This document shows positions 8,393 through 13,737 of a stretch of DNA of 13,737 nt, in pieces. The notes below the pieces were generated by a model that searched no databases, was not told where the DNA came from, and saw only the letters and a program-made list of their open reading frames with translations. Numbering within the stretch: the first letter of the stretch is position 1; every line of letters starts with the position of its first letter. A program made the position numbers and the translations under genes. The DNA lies in the NCBI GenBank assembly GCA_021784995.1, contig JAJYHA010000428.1, positions 1 to 13,737 on the forward strand. The letters are read 5' to 3'. This DNA comes from Myxococcales bacterium. GTDB taxonomy: Bacteria; Myxococcota; Myxococcia; Myxococcales; Anaeromyxobacteraceae.

Positions 8393-9538
8393 ATGCGGAC
8401 CAGTTCCCTCGTTGCGTTCGCGGCATCGATCGTCGTTTCCTGGGCCGTCCCGGCCCGCGGCGCCGACACGGTCAAGGTCGGCGCCCTGCTGGCCGTCACG
8501 GGCCCCGCCTCGATGCTCGGCGCCCCCGAGGCCAAGACGCTGCAGATGCTGGTCGACGAGGCGAACGCCCGCGGCGGGCTGGCCGGCCACCGCGTCGAGC
8601 TCATCGTGAAGGACACCGGCGCCAGCCCGGAGAAGGCCATCTCCTTCGCCAAGCAGCTCATCAACGAGGACAAGGTGCTGGCCATCATCGGCCCCACCAC
8701 CAGCGGCGAGACGATGGCCGTCAAGAACCTGGCCGAGGAGAGCAAGACGCTGCTCATCTCCTGCGCCGCGGCCGAGGTCATCGTCCAGCCGGTCGCGAAG
8801 CACGTCTTCAAGACCCCGCAGAAGGACAGCGACGCCGTCCTGGCCATCTTCCGGCAGATGAAGAAGATGGGGGTGAAGCGCATCGGCGTGCTGAGCAGCA
8901 ACACCGGGTTCGGCAAGGCAGGCAAGGAGCAGGTCGAGAAGCTGGCCCCGCACAGCGGCATCCAGATCGCGGCCAGCGAGGTCTACGACAAGGCGGCCAC
9001 CGACCTCACCGCCGAGGTCACCAAGATCAAGGCCGCCAACGTGGACGCGCTGCTCAACTGGTCGATCGAGCCGGCCCAGGCCATCGTGATCAAGAACGCG
9101 CGGCAGATCGGGCTCACCATCCCCATCTTCCAGAGCCACGGCTTCGGGAACGTCCAGTACGCGCGGGCCGCCGGGGCCGCCGCCGAGGGCGTGCTCTTCC
9201 CGGCCGGCCGGCTGGTGGTGGTCGACACGCTGCCCGCCAGCAACCCGCAGCGCCCGGTCCTGGCGGCCTACAAGAAGGACTACGAGACGCGGTTCAAGGA
9301 GGACGTCAGCACCTTCGGCGGCCACGCCTACGACGCCTGGCTCATGCTCGCCACCGCGGTGAAGAAGGCCGGCGGGGTGGATCCGGAGAAGGTCCGCGCG
9401 GCCCTGGAGCACGTCCAGGGGCTGGTGGGGACCGGCGGCATCTTCAACCTCTCCCCGACCGACCACAACGGCCTGGACATCAACGCCTTCGAGATGATCA
9501 CCGTGAAGGACGGCCGCTTCGTCCCGCTGGCGAACTAG
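8393..9538 (+). CDS. livK: Branched-chain/hydrophobic amino acid ABC transporter, periplasmic binding protein
   Basis: Periplasmic type-I substrate-binding protein of the Liv/HAAT family, 381 residues. It starts with a Sec signal: MRTSS, a hydrophobic stretch LVAFAASIVVSWAV, then PARGA with likely cleavage near residue 23 or 24. The mature protein opens with DTVKVGALLAVTG, the usual first strand. GPTTSG at 100-105 is the typical ligand-contact region, and FGGHAYDAWLML lies near the C-terminus. The fold family binds leucine, isoleucine and valine but also aromatic amino acids, aryl acids and amides, so specificity cannot be fixed by eye. The aryl-CoA neighbours make an aromatic ligand plausible. 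The gene begins the complete transporter set and livH follows after 3 nt. No lipobox was seen, so it should be soluble. Confidence 0.93.
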   Translation: MRTSSLVAFAASIVVSWAVPARGADTVKVGALLAVTGPASMLGAPEAKTLQMLVDEANARGGLAGHRVELIVKDTGASPEKAISFAKQLINEDKVLAIIGPTTSGETMAVKNLAEESKTLLISCAAAEVIVQPVAKHVFKTPQKDSDAVLAIFRQMKKMGVKRIGVLSSNTGFGKAGKEQVEKLAPHSGIQIAASEVYDKAATDLTAEVTKIKAANVDALLNWSIEPAQAIVIKNARQIGLTIPIFQSHGFGNVQYARAAGAAAEGVLFPAGRLVVVDTLPASNPQRPVLAAYKKDYETRFKEDVSTFGGHAYDAWLMLATAVKKAGGVDPEKVRAALEHVQGLVGTGGIFNLSPTDHNGLDINAFEMITVKDGRFVPLAN

Positions 9539-9541
9539 CGC

Positions 9542-10423
9542 GTGACGTCGCAGCTGCTCGTCCAGTACCTGGTGGCCGGGCTGACGTACGGCGTCATCTA
9601 CGCCGTGGTCGGCATGGGCTTCAACATCATCTACAACGCCACCGGCATCATCAACTTCGCCCAGGGCGAGTTCGTGATGCTGGGGGGCATGATCGCGGTG
9701 ACGGTGCAGCGCGCGCTGCCCCTGCCGGCCGCCATCGTGGTCGCCGTGCTGGCCACGATGGCGATCGGCGCGTTCATCGAGATGGCCTTCATGCGCTGGC
9801 TGGACCGCCCCTCCGTGCTGCGCATGATCATCATCACCATCGGGATCTCGATCCTCATCCGCGAGGGGGCGCTCCTGGCCTGGGGCCAGGACGTGCGCTC
9901 GCTCCCGTACTTCACGGGCAACGAGATCTCTTCCATCGGCGTCGCGGGCGCGCGCGTCTCCCCGCAGGTGCTGTGGGCGGTGGGCACCTGCGCGCTGATG
10001 GTGGTCCTCATCACCGGGTTCTTCCAGTTCACCATGCTCGGGCGCCAGATGCGGGCCTGCGCGTCGAACCGGGTGGCGGCGTCGCTGTGCGGCCTGCCGA
10101 CCCGGAACCTGGTCACGCTCGCGTTCGTGCTCAGCGCCGGGATGGGGGCGCTGGCCGGCTGCGTCGTCTCGCCCATCACCTACACCCAGTACGCCATCGG
10201 CACCGGCCTGGCGATCAAGGGCTTCACGGTCGCCATCCTGGGCGGCCTCGGCAACAGCCTGGCGGCGGTCGCCGCCGGGCTCGTCCTGGGCGTGGTCGAG
10301 GCCTTCAGCGTGTCGCTGCTGCCGGCGGCCTACAAGGACGCCATCTCGATCGCCATCCTCCTCGCCATCCTCTTCGTCCGGCCGAGCGGGCTCTTCGCCG
10401 CGGCCGAGGCGACCCGCCCGTAG
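9542..10423 (+). CDS. livH: Branched-chain amino acid ABC transporter permease LivH
   Basis: Inner-membrane permease of 293 residues, the normal LivH length, with about eight hydrophobic segments. The N-terminal GLTYGVIYAVVGMGFNIIY and INFAQGEFVMLGG are hallmark LivH sequences. GRQMRACASNRVAASLCGL (about 167-185) is the cytoplasmic EAA-like loop that docks on the ATPases, and GFTVAILGGLGN is also typical. It pairs with LivM to form the channel. It starts with GTG at 9542, 3 nt after the livK stop, and no good Shine-Dalgarno is visible in front, so translation probably depends on ribosomes finishing livK. No better start is nearby, because the family N-terminus matches this one. Confidence 0.94.
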   Translation: MTSQLLVQYLVAGLTYGVIYAVVGMGFNIIYNATGIINFAQGEFVMLGGMIAVTVQRALPLPAAIVVAVLATMAIGAFIEMAFMRWLDRPSVLRMIIITIGISILIREGALLAWGQDVRSLPYFTGNEISSIGVAGARVSPQVLWAVGTCALMVVLITGFFQFTMLGRQMRACASNRVAASLCGLPTRNLVTLAFVLSAGMGALAGCVVSPITYTQYAIGTGLAIKGFTVAILGGLGNSLAAVAAGLVLGVVEAFSVSLLPAAYKDAISIAILLAILFVRPSGLFAAAEATRP

Positions 10424-10430
10424 GCACCCC

Positions 10431-11513
10431 GTGCGACTCGCACGCTACGCGCAGGTGGGCGGGTTCTTGCTCCTCGCCGTCGTGTTCCAGCTGCTGGCGG
10501 TGGCGGCGGGGAAGGGCTTCCTCCTCACGCAGCTCACGATGTCGCTCTACTACACGGTGGTGGTGGTGGGGCTCTCGCTGGTGATGGGGTACGCGGGCCA
10601 GATCTCGCTCGGGCAGGCGGGGTTCTTCGCCGTCGGCGGCTACGGCGCGGCGTTCCTGACCACGTGGGACCTCGGCCCGCTCCGGGGGACGGCCGCGGTG
10701 GCGGCGCTGGCGCGGGCCGGGCTGCTGGAGGCGCGCCCCGATCTCTACGGCGGGCAGCTCCTCACGGTGCACCCGTGGGCGGCGCTCCCGTGCGCCGTCG
10801 CGCTGGCGGCGGCCCTGGCCTTCGTGGTGGGGATCCCCGTGCTCCGGCTGCGGGGGCACTACCTGGCCATGGCCACCCTGGGGGTGGGGACCATCGTCTA
10901 CAGCCTCGCGCTGGGCACGGCCCGGCTGGGCGCGGCGGACGGCATCTCCGGCGTGCCGCCGCTCCGCCTGCTGCCCGGCGTGACGGTGGGCGGCAGCGCC
11001 TCGATCGAGGTGGTGAACTACTACGTGGCCTGCGGGCTGCTGGCGCTGGTCATGCTGCTCCTGCTCAACCTGGTGGCGTCGCGGGTGGGACGCGCGCTGC
11101 GCGCCATCCACGGCGCGGAGGACGCGGCGCGCGCGATGGGCGTCGACACGGCGGCGCTCAAGCTCCGCACCTTCGTCCTCGGCGCGGCGCTGGCGGCCGT
11201 GGCGGGCGTCTTCCTCACCCACTTCAACGGCGGGATCGGGCCCTCCGAGGCCTCCATCATGAAGTCGGTGAAGTACGTCGCCATCGTCGCCGTGGGCGGG
11301 ATGGGCAGCCTCTGGGGCGCGGTGGCGACGAGCGTGGTGCTGAACTTCCTCTCCCTGCGCGGCTACTTCGGGACGCTCGACGACGCCGTGTTCGGCGCCA
11401 TCCTGGTGGCCGTGATGCTCTTCGCGCCGAACGGGCTGGTGGGCCTCCGCCTCCCGCGCTCCCTGCTGGCGCGGCCACGCCGGCCCACCCCGCCGCCCGC
11501 GGAGGGGGCGTGA
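10431..11513 (+). CDS. livM: Branched-chain amino acid ABC transporter permease LivM
   Basis: Second permease of the transporter, 360 residues. MGYAGQISLGQAGFFAVGGY (about 52-71) is the LivM signature, RLRGHYLAMATLGVGTIV follows, and GRALRAIHGAEDAARAMGV (about 220-238) is the EAA loop for the ATPases. GGMGSLWGA is the late conserved segment. A stretch of roughly 40 residues after the first signature (about 78-115, containing LEARPDLYGG) is more polar than the flanking membrane helices and looks like an extracytoplasmic loop. It starts with GTG 7 nt after livH and has no clear Shine-Dalgarno, suggesting coupling. Its TGA shares its A with the livG ATG. Confidence 0.93.
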   Translation: MRLARYAQVGGFLLLAVVFQLLAVAAGKGFLLTQLTMSLYYTVVVVGLSLVMGYAGQISLGQAGFFAVGGYGAAFLTTWDLGPLRGTAAVAALARAGLLEARPDLYGGQLLTVHPWAALPCAVALAAALAFVVGIPVLRLRGHYLAMATLGVGTIVYSLALGTARLGAADGISGVPPLRLLPGVTVGGSASIEVVNYYVACGLLALVMLLLLNLVASRVGRALRAIHGAEDAARAMGVDTAALKLRTFVLGAALAAVAGVFLTHFNGGIGPSEASIMKSVKYVAIVAVGGMGSLWGAVATSVVLNFLSLRGYFGTLDDAVFGAILVAVMLFAPNGLVGLRLPRSLLARPRRPTPPPAEGA

Positions 11514-12277
11514 TGCCGCTCCTCGAGGTCCAAGGCGTGGCGAAGAGCTTCGGCGGCGTCCAGGCCGTGAGCGACGTCAGCTTCCGCGTCGAGCAGGGCA
11601 TGATCAAGGCGATCATCGGCCCCAACGGCGCGGGCAAGACCACCCTCTTCAACATGGTGTCGGGGTTCGTGGCGCCCGACCGCGGCGAGGTCCGGTTCGA
11701 CGGGCGGGCCATACAGGGAGCGCCGCCCCACCGCGTGGCCGCGTGCGGCATCTCGCGGACCTTCCAGCACATCAAGCTCTTCGCCCAGATGTCGGCCCTC
11801 GACAACGTGCTCGTCGGCCGGCACCTGCGCAGCCGCGCCGGGTTCGTGGCCGGCATGCTGCACCTGCCCTGGGCCCGGCGCGAGCAGGAGGCGGCGCGCG
11901 CGCGGGCGCTGGAGCTGATGGAGTTCCTCGGGGTGGCGGCGCTGGCGGAGGCGGAGGCCACCAGCCTCTCCTACGGGCAGCAGCGCGCGGTGGAGCTGGC
12001 GCGGGCCCTGGCCTGCGAGCCGCGCATGGTGCTCCTCGACGAGCCGGCGGCCGGGCTCAACATGCGCGAGACGGCCGACCTGGCCAGGCTCATCGCGCGC
12101 ATCCGCGACCGCGGCGTGACCGTGCTGCTGGTCGAGCACGACATGTCGCTCGTGATGGGGATCTCGGACGAGGTGGCGGTGCTCAGCTACGGCGAGAAGA
12201 TCGCCGACGCCGTCCCGGCCGCGGTCCAGCGCGATCCGCAGGTGGTGAAGGTCTACCTCGGGGACGAGGAATGCTGA
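11513..12277 (+). CDS. livG: Branched-chain amino acid ABC transporter ATP-binding protein LivG
   Basis: Cytoplasmic ATPase of the Liv transporter, 254 residues, normal length. Walker A is GPNGAGKT (36-43). GISRTFQHIKLF is the LivG-type Q-loop region. The ABC signature is LSYGQ (152-156), a common LivG variant of LSGGQ. Walker B with the catalytic glutamate is VLLDEP (D176, E177), followed by the D-loop AAGLN. The switch histidine H209 is in VEHDM. The C-terminal GEKIADAVPAAVQRDPQVVK and YLGDE are typical of LivG. The ATG overlaps the livM TGA by one base, with GGAGGGGG at 11501-11508 as a strong ribosome site. It overlaps livF by 7 nt. Confidence 0.96.
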   Translation: MPLLEVQGVAKSFGGVQAVSDVSFRVEQGMIKAIIGPNGAGKTTLFNMVSGFVAPDRGEVRFDGRAIQGAPPHRVAACGISRTFQHIKLFAQMSALDNVLVGRHLRSRAGFVAGMLHLPWARREQEAARARALELMEFLGVAALAEAEATSLSYGQQRAVELARALACEPRMVLLDEPAAGLNMRETADLARLIARIRDRGVTVLLVEHDMSLVMGISDEVAVLSYGEKIADAVPAAVQRDPQVVKVYLGDEEC

Positions 12278-13014
12278 GGATCCGCAACCTCGACGCGGGG
12301 TACGGGGCGCTCACCGTGCTGCGGCGCGTGTCGCTGCACGTGAAGCCGGGCGAGGTGGTCGCCATCGTGGGCGCGAACGGGGCCGGCAAGACGACGCTCC
12401 TCAAGACCATCACCGGCCTGGTGCGGGCGCGCGCGGGGGAGATCCTGCTGCGCGGGCGGGACGTGGTGGCCGTGCCCACCGAGCGGACGGTCGCCCTGGG
12501 GTGCTCGCTGGTGCCCGAGGGGCGGCAGGTCTTCGCCGACATGACGGTGCGCGACAACCTGGTCCTCGGCGCGCACGTGCAGTACCGGCGCGGCAAGCGC
12601 GCCGAGGTCGCCGCCGACCTGGAGCGGACCTACGCGCTCTTTCCCGTGCTGCAGCGGCGCCACCAGCAGCTGGCCGGAACGCTCTCCGGCGGCGAGCAGC
12701 AGATGCTGGCCATGGCGCGCGCCCTCATGGCGCGGCCGGCGCTGCTCATGCTCGACGAGCCGTCGATGGGGCTGGCGCCCCTGGTCGTGAAGGACATCTT
12801 CGCGACGATCACCCGCATCAGCGCCGAGGGGTGTACCGTGCTGCTGGTCGAGCAGAACGCCCGGGGCGCGCTCAAGATCGCGCAGCGCGGCTACGTGCTG
12901 GAGACGGGGCGCATCGTCCTGCAGGGGACGGCGGAGGAGCTCCTCGCCAACCGGGACGTGCAGCGCGCGTACCTGGGCAGGGACGTCGACGCGGAGGAGA
13001 GGCAGCCCGCATGA
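12271..13014 (+). CDS. livF: Branched-chain amino acid ABC transporter ATP-binding protein LivF
   Basis: Second ATPase of the transporter, forming a heterodimer with LivG. It has 247 residues. NLDAGYGALTVLRRVSL opens the protein as is usual for LivF. Walker A is GANGAGKT (34-41), and LVPEGRQVFADMTVRDNL is the characteristic LivF Q-loop block. The signature is LSGGEQ (138-143) and Walker B is LMLDEP (D162, E163). The switch position reads VEQNA, with glutamine replacing histidine, which is normal for LivF. The ATG lies inside the end of livG (7-nt overlap), with GGGGA at 12260-12264 as ribosome site. Its TGA overlaps the ATG of the next ligase gene by 4 nt. Confidence 0.96.
   Translation: MLRIRNLDAGYGALTVLRRVSLHVKPGEVVAIVGANGAGKTTLLKTITGLVRARAGEILLRGRDVVAVPTERTVALGCSLVPEGRQVFADMTVRDNLVLGAHVQYRRGKRAEVAADLERTYALFPVLQRRHQQLAGTLSGGEQQMLAMARALMARPALLMLDEPSMGLAPLVVKDIFATITRISAEGCTVLLVEQNARGALKIAQRGYVLETGRIVLQGTAEELLANRDVQRAYLGRDVDAEERQPA
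12993..13002 (+). promoter_or_regulatory. Shine-Dalgarno of second ligase, inside livF
   Basis: GGAGGAGAGG lies within the last livF codons, 8 nt before the ATG at 13011. It allows independent initiation as well as coupling through the ATGA overlap. Confidence 0.75.
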
Positions 13015-13737
13015 GCACCGCACCCGCCACCTACTGGCAGCCGGAAGCGGAATGCATGGACCGCGACGAGCTGGAGCAGCTCCAGCTCGAGCGGCTGGAG
13101 GCCACGCTCAGCCGCGTGTACCGCAACGTGCCCTTCTACCGGCGCCGCTTCGACGAGCTCGGGTTCGACCCCGACGAGCTGCGCTCGATCGCCGAGCTGC
13201 AGCGGCTCCCCTTCACCACCAAGGCCGACCTGATCGAGGGCTACCCCTACGGCCTCTTCGCGGTGCCGCTGCGCGAGGTGGTGCGCATCCACGCGTCGGG
13301 CGGGACGGGCACCGCCGCCACCGTGATGGGCTACACGCGCAACGACGTGAAGAGCTGGTCGAACCTGATGGCGCGCATGCTGGTCGCGAGCGGCGTCACG
13401 AAGGACGACGTGGTCCAGATCACCTTCGACTACGGCCTCTTCACGGGGGCCTTCGGGATCCACTACGGCGCGGAGCGGCTGGGCGCGTCGGTGATCCCGA
13501 CCTCGAGCGGCAACACGAAGCGCCAGATCAAGATCATGCAGGATTACAAGACCACCGCCCTGGTGAGCACGCCCAGCTACGCGCTCCACCTGGCGGAGTC
13601 CATGCTGGAGATGGGCGTCAACCCCAACGCCCTGTCGCTGCGGCGGGCGCTGGTGGGCGGGGAGCCCTGGACGGAGGAGATCCGGCGCCGTATCGAGGAG
13701 CGGCTCCACGTCACGGCCACCGACAACTACGCCCTGA
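13011..13737 (+). CDS. Second PaaK-family CoA ligase with altered phosphate loop, 3'-partial
   Basis: The first 242 codons of a second phenylacetate-CoA ligase homologue, cut by the right window edge. The final TGA-looking bases are out of frame (GCC CTG A), so they are not a stop. The start ATGA overlaps the livF stop, with GGAGGAGAGG (12993-13002) upstream. The protein follows the first ligase closely: LQLERLEATLSRVYRNVPFY, LPFTTKADL, YPYGLFA, DYGLFTGAFGIHYGAERLGA, SSGNTKRQIKIMQDY and STPSYALHLAE. The phosphate-binding loop reads HASGGTGTAATVMGY (from H94) where the first copy and the family have HASSGTTGKP. The length is the same, but serine, the second threonine, the second glycine, lysine and proline are changed. 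The acid motif begins NYAL rather than YGL. It may be a divergent ligase, a different specificity, or catalytically impaired. The paaK symbol is withheld for that reason. Confidence 0.88.
   Translation, partial: MSTAPATYWQPEAECMDRDELEQLQLERLEATLSRVYRNVPFYRRRFDELGFDPDELRSIAELQRLPFTTKADLIEGYPYGLFAVPLREVVRIHASGGTGTAATVMGYTRNDVKSWSNLMARMLVASGVTKDDVVQITFDYGLFTGAFGIHYGAERLGASVIPTSSGNTKRQIKIMQDYKTTALVSTPSYALHLAESMLEMGVNPNALSLRRALVGGEPWTEEIRRRIEERLHVTATDNYAL

Noticed and set aside
6258..9466. Long overlapping minus-strand frames opposite paaK, the ACT gene and livK
   Set aside because: Shadows of well-identified plus-strand genes; biased composition and no ribosome sites or domains.
13731..13737. 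Apparent TGA at the window end closing the second ligase
   Set aside because: In frame the bases read GCC CTG A; the TGA is in another frame, so the gene simply continues past the edge.

Overview
The window is high-GC bacterial DNA (by eye 70% GC or more, with third positions almost always G or C). Every real gene is on the + strand and intergenic gaps are short. The gene set is an anaerobe-type pyruvate:ferredoxin oxidoreductase, then an indolepyruvate ferredoxin oxidoreductase with phenylacetate-CoA ligases, an ACT protein and a Liv-type ABC transporter. Together with the base composition this points to a high-GC Myxococcota/Deltaproteobacteria-like organism such as Anaeromyxobacter. That assignment is inference from gene content and composition, not from a marker gene.

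Layout. 1-318: ribosome silencing factor rsfS, probably cut at its N-terminus by the window edge. 319-594: noncoding, with a GC palindrome and two candidate promoters (one sigma70-like, one sigma54-like). 595-4197: single-chain pyruvate:ferredoxin (flavodoxin) oxidoreductase, nifJ/por. 4198-4275: a very strong GC hairpin without a T-tract. 4276-6403: iorA and iorB. 6474-7796: first phenylacetate-CoA ligase (paaK). 7899-8324: tandem-ACT regulatory protein. 8393-13014: complete branched-chain/hydrophobic amino acid transporter livK-livH-livM-livG-livF. 13011-13737: start of a second PaaK-family ligase, running off the right edge. From livK to the second ligase the genes abut or overlap by 1-7 nt, so they are almost certainly co-transcribed. 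The iorA-to-paaK part has the same direction and short gaps and probably belongs to the same operon.

How the genes may work together. The transporter would import a hydrophobic or aromatic amino acid or aryl acid. Transamination elsewhere gives an aryl-pyruvate. IorAB interconverts aryl-pyruvate and aryl-acetyl-CoA using ferredoxin, and the ligases interconvert free aryl acid and its CoA ester. The ACT protein is a plausible amino-acid sensor for the module. The direction (aromatic amino acid catabolism or reductive synthesis from aryl acids) cannot be read from the sequence.

The most notable oddities are these. IorA stops before the C-terminal two-cluster ferredoxin domain expected of the family. 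It is written almost wholly in G-ending codons unlike its neighbours, and that bias ends close to the point where the ferredoxin domain should begin. IorB is unusually short. The second ligase has a length-preserving but strongly altered phosphate-binding loop (GGTGTAA in place of SGTTGKP). Perfect GC hairpins precede iorA, paaK and livK.
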